This document shows, one piece after another, positions 34,070 to 45,639 of a stretch of 64,000 nucleotides of DNA. This DNA is from Ctenosaura bakeri (taxonomy: Eukaryota; Chordata; Lepidosauria; Squamata; Iguanidae): assembly GCA_948474755.1 (NCBI GenBank), contig CAOLHI010001239.1:248001-312000 (forward strand), given 5' to 3'. Position 1 is the stretch's first letter; the number at the start of each line of letters is the position of its first letter. The notes under the pieces were generated by a model. The model was given only the letters and a program-made list of their open reading frames with translations. It had not been told where the DNA came from and ran no database searches. The position numbers and the translations under genes are program-made.

Positions 34070-36400
34070 GGCAGTCACTCTGCCAAGACTGCAAGGTCCA
34101 ACAGGTTCCCCATTTTCCTTGCAGACAATTTCATGGTCCAGAAGGTGAAAGAGGCAACAAGGGGATCAGCTATTTTAAATCTGATCCTGACCAACAGGGA
34201 TGACCTTGTTGATGTGGTGGAGGTGGTGGGATCCTTAGGTGGGAGTGACCATGCTTTTTTGGTTTGTCATTCAGTGGGAAGGAGAAGCCAAGTGTAGCCA
34301 GATACGCATTCCAAACTTTAAGAAAGCTGATTTCTCTAAATTTAGGGAGTTATTTGCTGAAGTCCCATGGTCAAGAATACTGAAAGAGAAAGGAGTTCCT
34401 GATGGATAGGAGTTTCTTAAAAGTGAGATACTGAAGGCACAGTCTAAAACTGTGCCAATAAGGAGGAAAAATGGAAGGTGTCTAAAGAAACTGGAATTGT
34501 TGATGAAAGAACTCTCTACTGAGCTAAGTGTTAAAAGAAACATGTACAGGAAATGGAAGAATGGTGAAACCACCAAAGAGGAATTCAAGCAAATAGCCAG
34601 GAAATGTATGGAGAAGGTCAGAAAAGCTAAAGCGCAGAATGAACTCAATCTTGCCAGAGACATTAAAAACAATAATAAGGACTTTTTTAGATATGTCTGC
34701 ACCAAAAGGAAGAACAAGGAAATGATAGGATCATTGTATCGAGAAGCTGGCCAATTAATAATGGAGGGAAAAGGGAAGGCAGAACTGCTTGACACCTTCT
34801 TTGCCTCAGTTTTCTTCCAAAAGCATAGAAGTACTCAACCTGAGGGATGGGGAGCCGGTGAGGAAAGAGGGGGAATGCAGCACAGAATAAGTAGAGAAGG
34901 AGTACAGGAATATTTGGCTAAACTAGATGATTCAAGTTTCCAGGGCCAGATGAATTACATCCAAGGATATTAAAAGAACTGACAGAAGTCATTTCTGAAC
35001 CACTTGCAATAATCGTAGAGAACTCTCAGAGAACAGGAGAAGTCCCAGCAGACTGGAGGAGGGCAAATGTCATCCCCATCTTCAAGAAGGGGAAAAAAGA
35101 GGACTCAAATAATTATCCCCCAATCAGCCTGACATCAATACCAGGAAAGATCCTAGAGCAGATCATTAAACAGTCAGTTTGTAATTCTTTAGAAAGCAAG
35201 GCCATAATCACTAAAAGTCAACATGGATTTCTCAGAAATAAGTCATGCCAGACTAACCTTATCTCTTTTTATTATAGGGTTACAAGCTTGCTAGATGAGG
35301 GGAATGCTGTAGACATACCATATCTTGATTTCAGTAAGGCCTTTGACAAAGTTCCTCATGACATTCTTGCAAAGAAGCTAGTAAAATGCAGGCTGGACAT
35401 GGCTACTGTTAGGTGGATTTGTAATTGGTTGACCGACTGAACCCAAAGGGTGCTTACCAATGGCTGCTTTTCATCCTGGAGAGAAGTGACTAGTGGGGTG
35501 CTGCAGGGTTCTGTCCTGGGCCCAGTACTATTCAACATCTTCATCAATGACTTGGATGAAGGAGTGGAGGGCATGCTGATCAAATTTGCAGATGACACTA
35601 AATTGAGAGGGGTTGCTAATACACCAGAGGACAAGATCAAAATTCAAAATGACCTTGACAGATTGGAGAGCTGGGCCAAAGCTAACAAAATGAATTTCAG
35701 CAGAGAGAAATGTAAAGTCCTACACTTAGGCAGAAAAAATGGAATGCACAAGTATAGGATGGGGGAATGTGTGGCTGGCTAGCAGCACATGTGAAAGGGA
35801 TCTAGGAGTCTTGGTAGATCGTAAGGGGAACATGAGTCACCAGTGTGATGAGGCAGCCAAGAAAGCCAACGTGATCCTTGGTTGCATCAATAGGAGTATG
35901 GTGTCTAGATCGAGTGAAGTAATGGTATTATCTATTTTACATTGGTTATGCCTCATTTGGAATACTGTGTCCAGTTCTAGGCACCTCAATTCAAGAAGGA
36001 TATCGGCAAGCTGGAGCATGTCCAGAGGAGGGCGACCAAAATGGTGAAGGGTCTGGAAGCCATGACCTATGAGGAACGGCTTAGGGAGCTGGGTATGTTT
36101 AGTCTGCAGAAGAGAAGGTTAAGAGTGGACATGATAGCCATGTTTAAATATTTGAAGGGATGTCATGTCGAGGAGGGAGCGGGCTTGTTTTCTGCTGCTC
36201 CAGAGACTAGGACAAGGAGCAGTGGATTCAAGCTGCAGTAATGGAGATTCCACTTGAACCTCAGGAAGTATTTCCTGACAGTCAGAGCTGTCCGGCTCCA
36301 AACATGCTGCCTCGGAGTGTGGTAGAGTCTCCTTCTTTGGAGGTTTTTAAGCATAGGCTGGATGGCTATCTGTTGGGAATGCTTTGATGGGTGTTCCTGT
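34070..36400 (+). pseudogene. CR1 copy B ORF2 remainder (RT), broken
   Basis: Endonuclease C-terminus (GGSDHAFL near 34245) and the linker (34452-34973) are recognisable, then RT. Motif A reads YLDFSKAFDKVPHD near 35325, motif [16 protein letters not shown] and motif C FADDTKL near 35585. Several frameshifts and stops separate these pieces, for example at 34970, 35440 and 35782. The C-terminal end continues to [15 protein letters not shown] near 36200 and stops in the QERRF block (cagtaatgg). Confidence 0.85.
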
Positions 36401-36455
36401 ATAGCAGGGGGTTTGACTCGATGGCCCCTGGGGTCTCTTCCAACTCTATGATTCT

Positions 36456-37845
36456 GCCCTGTGGGATATAGTCTGGGGTCACAGGGTGAGATAGAGTAAA
36501 ATGAACGGTGCAAAAAAATTTGAAACAATAAAACAATAAAAAAATTTAAATAGACTAAAACATATTCAACAATTTAACAAGTTAGAACAAGTTAAAAGGT
36601 TAAAATATGTTTTAACTTTAGTGCTTTGGTAAAAGACACCAAGAGATTCTGGAGGCAACTGCTGTTCATCCTTGCCTATTGTAGGCAGGCACACATAGCT
36701 ACCATAGGATCAACTAGCTCTTTTGCAGCTCTGTTTTTCTGTTTCTTACAGAGTTACTGCTGCAACTGAGCACTGAAAATCTGTGTTTTTCCAACCCTCC
36801 TTCACCATCCTGTCAATGGTGGTGCTGCTAAAATCTTATAGCTAGACAGTGTATGCGAAAGAAAGAAAAAGTGAGGATGTATTGATGTGAAAAGAAAAAA
36901 AAATGTATAAAGAATATTCATGGACAGAGGCTTGGTTAATTGAGATATGTCTATTCTCTATGTTTTCCTCCTTGGGAAATCTTTTATAGAAAATTATTTA
37001 ACTACTTCTTGTTAGAATTTTTTTTCTCAGTAAAACTCTTTTCCCCCAGAAAGTTTTTAAGTTGGTACCTTATGAGGTCACTCTATTTCCTTATAGTTAT
37101 ACATGCTTGGCTTCCTGTGATTTGATCAAAAGGCACTAATATGGATCAGCCTTATCAAAACATATAGCATTCTATGTTATATCAGAACAAAGCCAGGGCT
37201 CATTGGGAAAACAGATTCCTATGACACTGCTTAGTTCAGTTTCTTGACTTCTGTGTTCCAAAATGTCTTATTCCCTGAACAGGGAGAAGTGGCATGCAGA
37301 CATACTTATAAAGTCGTATCTGTTGGTGGCTAGTGACTCCCATGTCAATGAGGCTGTGAATCTACCTTAGGTTTTAGTTTGAACTTTAAAGGACCTAACC
37401 AATGTATTCAAGCCAGTCCTCATAATAGTTTCAGCACCTTGGCTTGCTTCTTTTAAAATTTGGACTAAACCACAGAATGGACAGATGTTAGAGTCACCAG
37501 CTACTCCTTTCTATGATAAAGACATGAACATCAGCAGCATATCTACTTTCATCGTCAATGGGAACCAGCACTTCAAGTCATTTTCATGTTACAGTTTGAT
37601 TCTATTATCTCTGTTTTATACCTTAACTTAGAAAGGTACATAGGATACCTTTTTCAGATTGATATCAGGTCCTAGGACCCATGTAGGCATATGGAGAAAA
37701 TAGCACAAAGTTAATTGCTGGAATCTTCTGTGCCAGTTACAAATGCACAGCCCATAATTACACACTTGTAACTGTTACATATTCACAATCCTGGCATAGC
37801 CCCTAGTTTGGTGACCATGAAGGTCTCCCATGCCCCACCAACTGG
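36456..37845. other. No gene recognised
   Basis: AT-rich just after the CR1 (36480-36620), then mixed sequence without a recognisable frame or repeat. Confidence 0.4.
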
Positions 37846-38062
37846 GCAGCAGCTGCTACAGCTGATGGGGGTCTGTTTTCCTCTCATTCAGGAAGCAGTC
37901 AACTGATGTTCCCACCCACTCATGTAAAGGGGAATTGTGACAGAGGCTCTGCTTCTGCCTGTCACACTGGAGATTGCTCATGGGGTATGTGTGTGGAAAT
38001 GGCAGTCAGCTGCTTCCTCAGTGAGAGGGAAACAGACTCCCATTGATTGCAGCAGCCGCTTC
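37846..38062. repeat. Imperfect inverted repeat, about 60-bp arms
   Basis: Arm 1 (37846-37905) contains gcagcagctgctacagctga and gtctgttttcctctcatt. Arm 2 (38001-38062) contains gtgagagggaaacagact and gattgcagcagccgcttc, its reverse complement with mismatches. About 95 bp lie between. It may be the core of a MITE; the terminal boundaries are not clear. Confidence 0.7.
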
Positions 38063-38413
38063 GCAGTAAGTGAAGACAGAGGGAGGTTGGGCTGGGAGTC
38101 ACTTCATAGCATTGTAACTATAGTGCTTACACATACATAAATGCCCTACAGGGTTCCAGTCAATGTCACTTGAAAATAATAAACAGCAGACTGTAAATTG
38201 CTTATATTTTAGCTTTCCAGTAGCTGTTTCAGGAAGCAGGATTGTACAAAGTGAGGCAGAAATGATAGCACAGTGCACTGACAAGAAAATATTCAAATGC
38301 CATACAGGACATCTAGTTTTCCTATAATTAATGAACATTACCCTTAACGTTGGCATTGTGGCTTTGGTCCATTTATTTTAAGGCATCCTGCATAGAATAT
38401 GCCATTCAACCTT
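38063..38413. other. No gene recognised
   Basis: No recognisable feature between the inverted repeat and the minus-strand frame that follows. Confidence 0.4.
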
Positions 38414-38842
38414 TCAAAAGCCACAACACTGCTTAAAACAACAACAACAACCACTATTCTTTATAGTTGGCACTACGGTTGCCAAAGGAATGACAATGAC
38501 AAATGGCACACTTTTAAGATCAATTACTTTATACTGGGCCACTAGTTGTTTTGCCATCGAAATATAAATCAAACTCAGGGTGAGTAATACAACTGCGATG
38601 CTCTTCCAGATAGTGCCATGATCTTTAAGAAATTGGTAGCGTTGGCTGTAGTTGAAAGATACCAGTAAAAAATATTTGACAGGTGATAACAGGTACTGTG
38701 GTCCTAAAAGATGTGACATGCCCAGCTTTTGAAGAGCCGAGTGCTTCTGTTCTTTCTGACCTGCTTTTTCCATAGTCCACCTGTTCTCTCTTTGTGGCAG
38801 ACTATTGTCTAGACTGCCCAGGCATTGTGTCTCTGGGTGCAT
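38414..38842 (-). CDS. Unassigned 142-codon frame with two hydrophobic segments
   Basis: I do not recognise this frame. It starts at an ATG (38842-38840). The first 80 residues are mixed polar, and two hydrophobic stretches follow at about residues 81-97 (SIAVVLLTLSLIYISMA) and 111-127 (SVPFVIVIPLATVVPTI). The tail is Cys-rich (GCCCCFKQCCGF). That tail is produced by a (GTT)n microsatellite, which argues against a real C-terminus. No clear promoter, splice site or neighbour supports it. It is the longest frame in the window outside retroelements, but at this AT content that can happen by chance. Confidence 0.15.
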   Translation of the reverse strand: MHPETQCLGSLDNSLPQRENRWTMEKAGQKEQKHSALQKLGMSHLLGPQYLLSPVKYFLLVSFNYSQRYQFLKDHGTIWKSIAVVLLTLSLIYISMAKQLVAQYKVIDLKSVPFVIVIPLATVVPTIKNSGCCCCFKQCCGF

Positions 38843-39507
38843 GTTTATTTTATTTCTTAAATATTAATTATCAGTATTTTAAGCCATCATACTAAGCTAT
38901 TGGGGTGCTAAAGCCGCACAAAACATGAAAATATGCTGCAAAGTTGATACAATAATACAAATGCTGTAGCAAAACAGCTCAGAGATGATGGTCTTGCTGG
39001 TTACATTGCCTTTCAATGATATGTGGCTCAGTTTTGTTCAGCTTTTTTTTTAAAAAAAATAACTTATCAATATACACAAGTTTCTTCAATAATGAGAAGG
39101 AATGAATATGATTTTAAAATATGTAAGAAAGCAGAAGTGTCAAATTCACCACTTCCTACATTTAGTGGATGGATTTTCATGCATGCATTTTCTTGTTATT
39201 CTAATAATAACAACAGTAATATTGAATAACAGCTTTCCTGTTTATTCTGTATTCAGTTACTACATATTTGCAACAGAATCACTACTACCATGATCCCAAA
39301 TGCCCCATGAATCCTAGCTGCAACTGAACTCCCAATAGAACTGACTTCTATTCAGCCAAGACTTACAAATAAGAACTTCCTCTCAAAAATGGACCACAAA
39401 AAGATAGTATAAGACACCCTGCTATTAGAAAAGTATCCTGCTTAAATATCAAAATTTAGGCACATGAATAATATCACTATGATAGTCCCTTACTTTATCC
39501 AGATTAG
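38843..39507. other. No gene recognised
   Basis: AT-rich sequence with an aaaaaaaa/tttttttt tract near 39045 and only short chance frames. Confidence 0.4.
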
Positions 39508-40246
39508 TGTCGTGGTTCCCAATCCCATAAAGTGTCCTGTCTTTGCTACACAGCTCTGCCTCGCTGCTTATAACACCACTTTTGTGTAAAAGGGCAAGGG
39601 TTTTCAATGTTTATTTAGAATCACTTAATAATTTTATGGGAGTGTGTTTTCTATGTTGCTTATCATTGTGGACAACTCAGACTGAGTCAGTATTTATAAA
39701 GATAAACAAACTGTAACCTTTATTGAGATAACAATAAAAATTCGACAACATATTAAGAGTTCCCAGGAAGCTCAGTGTTGATATGTTTCTTCAGCACACT
39801 CTTCAAACAGTATTAACAATTAACTCCTTGCTCAGAAACGGTGCAATCAAGTATTTAGATAAATTTCATGAAAGGTACAATTACCGTACAATAGCACTTT
39901 GGCTAAACTCCCACCAAATGTTCAATCTCCAATCTAGGTCACACACTCTGACCAGGTCCTACTAGGTTTCAATAACTCTTCTACTTCTTGCTAGGCTTCC
40001 ACTGAGAACTTTACCTCCCCAAACAACCACATTCTTTGGCTAATTGCTCCCTACGTACTTGCCAGGTTCTCACTGAAGGATTAAAAACACCCACAGGTAC
40101 TTGGTTTTGTATAACTTTCTCTCAGCCCCAAGCCCCTGCCACACACTACTGGGATGGATTTCTTTCCTGAGGTGTTATTCTGCTTGCCAAGCAACCTGTT
40201 TTCAGGCTGCACTGGCCTCCAGTCATACCCCCAGAACTTTGTCACA
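39508..40246 (-). mobile_element. Possible LTR on the minus strand
   Basis: On the minus strand the segment would begin tgtgacaaagttctgg and end ccacgaca, a TG...CA layout with partly inverted ends. An aataaaggttacag poly(A) signal lies about 210 bp before its end, as expected for R-U5. There is no second copy in the window and no target duplication that I can see, so this is a structural guess. Confidence 0.3.
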
Positions 40247-41102
40247 ATCACAAAGTGGAATAGAAATTTATAGATTTAAATTCCTGGTGAAGTTTAGCAT
40301 TTTCTATTTCCCAAAGCCTTTCAGTTATATTGCAGAAAAGCACTATATGCTAGCAATGCAATGGGATTTGTTATCTTGGATGCTACAAAAGCTTTGCAAA
40401 AAATGATAAAAGCAGATTCTGATATTGCAGGGAATTAAAAAGTGCGTTTTCATTTGTAGTGGTAGTACGCTAGCAGTAATAAGTTCCACAAAAAAACTAC
40501 AACTATAATAAACAAGATTAATGATGTAATATGAATTTTCTCAGTTCCATGAAAATGGTGTTACCTGATTGTAATTCAAGAATCCCTTATTAGGAATATA
40601 TTAGGGATCAGAAGCAAGTTCAGAAAAATTCCACCTTGAATTGAGTTGCTTCAAAGAGATTTGTTGGTTCCCTGAGAGATTGCCTCTGAAATAACTAATG
40701 CTGAATCTGGACCTCTAAAAGTTTCAGGAATAATGATGAATTTCAGAGGGCAGAACAGAGAGGCAGACTATCTAATCTCTATTTTGCAATTCTTTTCCCA
40801 TGTCTGGAAAATGTGAGGATTCAAAGAAAGACAGGGAAAAAATCTGAGAATCTAATGATTAGATTACCTTCTGTTCACAGGAGATTGCCTACTAGGACTC
40901 TCCAGTTATGCCGCTTCTCTGTGGAATAAGAAGTCACATAATGGTTAGCTGCATTTATTTCTCTGCTTCCTTTTTAGTTTAGAGTCAACTAAGCACAAAT
41001 ATTTTGAAGTGCCCTGAGAGATAGAAGAGTTCTTTTTCTGTGTTATATAATCCTTGATGATTCCAATCCTCATCCAAACTAATCCCTTTCCCATTTCCCA
41101 CG
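40247..41102. other. No gene recognised
   Basis: Unique-looking sequence up to the 5' truncation point of CR1 copy C. Confidence 0.4.
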
Positions 41103-43618
41103 TCCAACCCAGGCTGAGGACTTGGATGACGCCTTCCTCAACCAAATGACTGCACATTCAAAGAGGAGGGATACAGTAATAATAGGAGATTTCAATTACC
41201 CGGATATATGCTGGCAGTCAAACTCTGCCAGGACAGCAAGGTCCAGCAAGTTTCTTGCTTGTCTTGCAGACAACTTCATGGTCCAGAAGGTGGAAGAGGC
41301 CACAAGGGGACCAAATATTCTAGATCTGGTCTTGACCAACAGGGATGACCTTGTGAATGAGGTAGAAGTGGTTGGATCTTTAGGGGGGAGTGAACATGCC
41401 CTGTTGGAATTTAGCATTCATTGGGAAGGAGAAGATAAGGATAGCCAGACACTCATCTTAGATTTTAAAAAAGTGGACTTCTGTAAACTTAGGGAGCTGC
41501 TGGCTGGAATTCCGTGGTCAGGAATAGTTAAAGGGAAAGGAGTTCAGGAGGCATGGGAGTTCCTTAAAAAGGAGATACTGAAGGCACAGTCTAAAACAGT
41601 GCCATTAAGGAGGAAAAATGGAAGGCATCTGAAGAAACCAGAATGGTTGACTAAAGAACTCTCAGCTGAGCTAAGAGTTAAGAGAAACATGTACAGGAAA
41701 TGGAAGAAGGGGGAAACCACCAAAGAAGAATTTAAGCAAGTAGCCAGGAGATGTAGGGAGGAAGTCAGAAAGACTAAAGCACAGAACGAACTTAGGCTGG
41801 CCAGAGACATTAAAAACAATAAAAAGGGCTTTTTTAAATATGTCCGCAGGAAAAGGAAAAAGAAGGAGACAGTAGGGTCGCTACGCAGAGAAGATGGCGA
41901 ATTACTCACAGGGGGGAGAGAAAAGGCAGAGCTACTTAACACCTTCTTTGCCTCCGTATTTTCCCAGAAGGATACAAGCACTCAACCTAGCGGTTGGGGA
42001 GCATGGGAGGAAGCAGGGGAAATGAGGCACATAATAAGTAGAGAGGTGGTACAGGAATACCTGGCTGCATTGGATGAATTCAAGTCTCCAGGGCCAGATG
42101 AATTGCATCCTAGGATATTAAAAGAGCTGGCAGAGGTCATTTCGGAACCGCTTGCTATAATTTTTGAGAAATCTTGGAGGACAGGAGAAGTTCCAGCAGA
42201 TTGGAAGAGAGCAAATGTTATCCCCATCTTCAAGAAGGGAAAAAAAGAGGACCCAAATAATTATCGCCCAGTCAGCCTGACATCAGTACCCGGAAAGATC
42301 CTGGAGCAGATCATTAAGCAGTCAGTTTCTAATCATTTAGAAAGCAACGCGGTAATCACGAGAAGTCAACATGGATTTCTCAAAAATAAGTCATGCCAGA
42401 CTAATCTCATCTCTTTTTATGATAGAGTTACTAGCTTGATAGATGAAGGGAATGCTGTGGATGTAGCATACCTTGATTTCAGTAAGGCCTTTGACAAAGT
42501 TCCCCATGACATTCTTGCAACGAAGCTAGTAAAATGTGGGCTGGACAGGGCTACTGTTAGTTGGATTTGTAATTGGTTGACCGACCGAACCCAAAGGGTG
42601 ATCACGAATGGCTGCTTTTCATCCAGGAGAGAAGTGACTAGTGGGGTGCCACAGGGTTCTGTCCTGGGCCCAGTGCTGTTCAATATTTTTATCAATGACT
42701 TGGATGAAGGAATAGAGGGCATGCTCATCAAATTTGCAGATGACACCAAATTGGGAGGGGTTGCTAATACGCCAGAGGACAGGATCAAAATTCAAAATGA
42801 CCTGGATAGATTGGAGAGCTGGGCCAGGGCGAACAAAATGAAATTCAACAGAGAGAAATGTAAGGTCCTACACTTAGGCAGAAATAATGGAATCCACAAA
42901 TATAGGATGGGGGACACGTGGCTGGATAGCAGTACGTGTGAAAGGGATCTAGGAGTCTTCATAGACCACAAGCTGAACATGAGTCAGCAGTGTGATGCGG
43001 CAGCCAAGAAAGCCAATGCAATTCTCGGCTGCATCAATAGGAGTATGGTGTCTAGATCGAGGGAGGTACTGGTACCACTCTACTCTGCTTTGGTTAGACC
43101 CCCTCTTGAATACTGTGTCCAGTTCTGGGCACCCCAATTCAAGAAGGATATTGACAAGCTGGAGCAAGTCCAGAGGAGGGCGACCAAAATGGTGAGGGGC
43201 CTGGAAGCCATGCCCTATGAGGATAGACTTAGAGAGCTGGGTATGTTTCGTCTGCAGAAGAGAAGGTTAAGAGGGGACATGATAGCCATGTTTAAATATT
43301 TGAAAGGATGCCATGTAGAGGAAGGAGAGGCCTTGTTTTCTGCTGCTCCAGAGACCAGAACAAGGAGCAAAGGATTCAAGCTGCAGGAAAGGAGATTCCA
43401 CCTGAACCTCAGGAAGAACTTCCTGACAGTCAGGGCTGTCCGGCAGTGGAATCTGCTGCCTCGGACTGTAGTGGAGGCTCCTTCCTTGGAGGTTTTTAAG
43501 CAGAGGCTTGATGGCCATCTGTTGGGAGTGCTTTGAGGGTGTTCCTGTATGGCAGGGGGTTGGACTGGATGGCCTGTGTGGTCTCTTCCAACTCTGAATT
43601 TCTATGATTCTATGATTT
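41103..43618 (+). mobile_element. CR1 LINE, copy C, 5'-truncated, young
   Basis: The similarity to copy A starts abruptly at tccaacccaggctgagg (41103) and runs to the tail tctatgattctatgattt. The copy therefore lost its leader, ORF1 and the first part of the endonuclease at insertion, which is typical for LINEs. Its coding frame is uninterrupted to the natural stop, unlike copies A, B and D, which suggests the most recent insertion in the window. Confidence 0.95.
41122..43536 (+). CDS. CR1 copy C ORF2: partial endonuclease plus complete reverse transcriptase
   Basis: The frame is open for 804 codons; there is no true start because the 5' part is missing (the first ATG lies near 41148). The APE-type endonuclease keeps IIGDFNYPD (GDFN at residues 22-25). 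The catalytic SDH motif reads SEH at residues 90-92 (gaa where copy A has gac). The linker is followed by the [34 protein letters not shown], motif A D452FSKAFD, motif [18 protein letters not shown] and motif C FADD at 538-541. The C-terminal domain with [18 protein letters not shown] and [16 protein letters not shown] ends in LDGHLLGVL. RT looks intact, but the missing N-terminus means the copy is not autonomous. Confidence 0.93.
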   Translation: MDDAFLNQMTAHSKRRDTVIIGDFNYPDICWQSNSARTARSSKFLACLADNFMVQKVEEATRGPNILDLVLTNRDDLVNEVEVVGSLGGSEHALLEFSIHWEGEDKDSQTLILDFKKVDFCKLRELLAGIPWSGIVKGKGVQEAWEFLKKEILKAQSKTVPLRRKNGRHLKKPEWLTKELSAELRVKRNMYRKWKKGETTKEEFKQVARRCREEVRKTKAQNELRLARDIKNNKKGFFKYVRRKRKKKETVGSLRREDGELLTGGREKAELLNTFFASVFSQKDTSTQPSGWGAWEEAGEMRHIISREVVQEYLAALDEFKSPGPDELHPRILKELAEVISEPLAIIFEKSWRTGEVPADWKRANVIPIFKKGKKEDPNNYRPVSLTSVPGKILEQIIKQSVSNHLESNAVITRSQHGFLKNKSCQTNLISFYDRVTSLIDEGNAVDVAYLDFSKAFDKVPHDILATKLVKCGLDRATVSWICNWLTDRTQRVITNGCFSSRREVTSGVPQGSVLGPVLFNIFINDLDEGIEGMLIKFADDTKLGGVANTPEDRIKIQNDLDRLESWARANKMKFNREKCKVLHLGRNNGIHKYRMGDTWLDSSTCERDLGVFIDHKLNMSQQCDAAAKKANAILGCINRSMVSRSREVLVPLYSALVRPPLEYCVQFWAPQFKKDIDKLEQVQRRATKMVRGLEAMPYEDRLRELGMFRLQKRRLRGDMIAMFKYLKGCHVEEGEALFSAAPETRTRSKGFKLQERRFHLNLRKNFLTVRAVRQWNLLPRTVVEAPSLEVFKQRLDGHLLGVL

Positions 43619-44138
43619 CTTTTACACTATTCCAAGTCCTTCCCTAACTGCTTCTTTTCCCATTCTCTAGTTCATTCATCCAGACCTTATCCTTCTTCTA
43701 GAGGTTAAGTTCCATTTATGCTTCTCTGTCTTGTTAGAATGCAGTCCTATAGGGCAGGTCATCTCCCCTTTCCCCTGACAGTCTCTCTTTCTCTCTGTGC
43801 TTCAGTAGTAAATATTCTCCTGTTCTGTCTCACTGCATTGTGTATCCTGTGGGGCCATTACTTTATTGCATGAGAATATTTTATACATATCATTCTGCTG
43901 TGTGACCTAGCTACTATTGTTTTTAACTATGCACACACTTTTATTGTGAGTGATCATAAGAAATGGAGTTGTACTGACTTCTCTGTAATGAGTAAAGGAA
44001 ATTCATACTTCCATTCTCAGGAGACTCTGCAGCCCAATCCTATGGAAATCTATATACAAGTAGGTTATGTCAAATTCAATGGCCTTTTCTCCTAAAAAGA
44101 TGTTATAGGAATTGCAGCCTTCCCTGTAACACTTGGTG
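43619..44138. other. No gene recognised
   Basis: Flank of CR1 copy C; pyrimidine-rich in parts, with no recognisable frame or repeat. Confidence 0.4.
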
Positions 44139-44374
44139 TGTCCATACTACACAACTATAGAACTTTGATACCAGTTTAACTTCCTTGGCTCCATTTTACA
44201 TAATCCTAGGATTTATAATCTAATGAAGCATTTAAACTTTAATGCAGGAGAGGGCACTACAGAATTCTAAGAATTACAGCAAATTAAAATCCCAGGATTC
44301 TATAAGGTAGACTCATGACTGTTAAAGTGGTATCAACTTATCAAAATTGGGCAGTGTGGATACAGCCACTGTTT
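44139..44374. mobile_element. MITE, hAT-like family 3
   Basis: The left end tgtgtccatactacacaact and the right end gggcagtgtggatacagcc are inverted repeats. Inside, accagtttaacttccttgg faces gactgttaaagtggtatc, and aatcctaggatttataatct faces aaaatcccaggattctata. About 235 bp without coding. It resembles a MITE type common in squamates; the superfamily is uncertain. Confidence 0.65.
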
Positions 44375-44639
44375 GGAAGCTAAGTTCATATTCATGAAAT
44401 TCAGTCTTCTCCTACTGGAATGGTCTAATCCAAACATCCTTGGGTAAATGCCACCATCACCAGGCACTACTGCAATTCTTGCAGTGCAGCAATTCAACAT
44501 TGCCTATTTGTTTCTCAATTTGGTGTGCTTGTATTTACTATTAAAGTGCTAATGACTTGGGAGCCACATATCTGAGGGAGTCACTTTGTCTGCTTGTGCA
44601 TGAACATACTGGTCCATGTACCTACTTTTCAGAAGTGTG

Positions 44640-44790
44640 CTACTTAATGGCAAAGAAGAGGGCCTTTCTGGCAGCTGTGGAATGCCCTTCTAAAAGAGGT
44701 CCATCGGGTCCACTATTCCAATCTTTTTGGTGACTAGCAAATTTATTTTTATTAATTAGGAATTTTGCAATGTTATAAAATGGAGTTTTT
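44640..44790 (+). mobile_element. Possible L2 LINE 3' fragment
   Basis: The string agagggcctttctggcagct followed by gtggaatgcccttctaaaag translates to a block resembling the RAF....LWN.LP end of L2 ORF2. It is short and decayed. Confidence 0.4.
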
Positions 44791-45639
44791 GAAGATATTA
44801 TCTGTTTTTGAGTGTTAATAATATTGACACATATATTGGTTGTTCCCCTTTCTGTAATCTTAACAGGACAAAAAGTAGTCTATAAACACATAAATTCTCT
44901 TTATTTATGTTATTTTGTGTTCATGCTTCCTTGCTGAGTTTTTGATGTGTGAAAAATGCACTAAACTTCACCAAAGTGTGATGTATCACTCCTCTTAGTA
45001 ACTCATTCATGCTAGTTATATTTTGAATTCAATAACATAATGGGATTGATTTGCTCCTTTTAGAACATTACAATTCATTATTCCAGGTCAGCATTCCTGA
45101 TGAAGATGTATTTGTCCTCCTCACAAATTTTAATAAACTCTGTAAATTAATCCACTAGTCTGAAGTGCCCTTTGCCTCACTTTCACACCTCACTAGGCAC
45201 ATTTTCATTTTATGTTGCTGTTTGCTCTTGTCTCTTCTGATGTACCACAAATGCACAATGTGATGTTCATTACCAAGCAGGGGTCTATATAATGTTTCAG
45301 TGGATTAACTGAATTGTTGGCTCTAAAGTTTTAGTAAACATTTATTAAACATTAAATAATGCCGTGCAGGCACACATCTTTGCATTGTGACTTGTTGGGG
45401 CAATTTTGTACTTGTTTGCAATGCATTCCAGAGTAGCCCAAAGTTAATGTTCAAATGTCAAAGTGGGGGGAAATAGAATGCAGCTGGAACCTAGTAGAAT
45501 ATTCTAGAAGAGAGTGTATAGTTAAGATTGTCCAATATCATGCTTACAAGAGGATAGAAAGAATATTAAAAAAGAAAGAAAAAAGAAAAATGGTCAAAAA
45601 CTGTGTGTTTTCAACTGTCAGGAAACCGTAAGAAGAAGA
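44791..45639. other. No gene recognised
   Basis: AT-rich sequence with no recognisable frame or repeat. Confidence 0.4.

Larger units (their letters stand above)
31355..36455 (+). mobile_element. CR1 LINE, copy B, with nested L1 and internal deletion
   Basis: The order is a duplicated 5' leader (31360-31990), ORF1 first half (about 31996-32531), an esterase piece fused to endonuclease (32532-33035), a nested L1 (33088-34051), the rest of ORF2 (34070-36400), and a 3' end at ccaactctatgattctg. It lacks about 580 bp between the esterase and the endonuclease relative to copy A. It is more diverged than copies A, C and D, with many stops and shifts in ORF2, so it is an older copy. It starts about 70 bp after an LTR. 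Confidence 0.9.
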
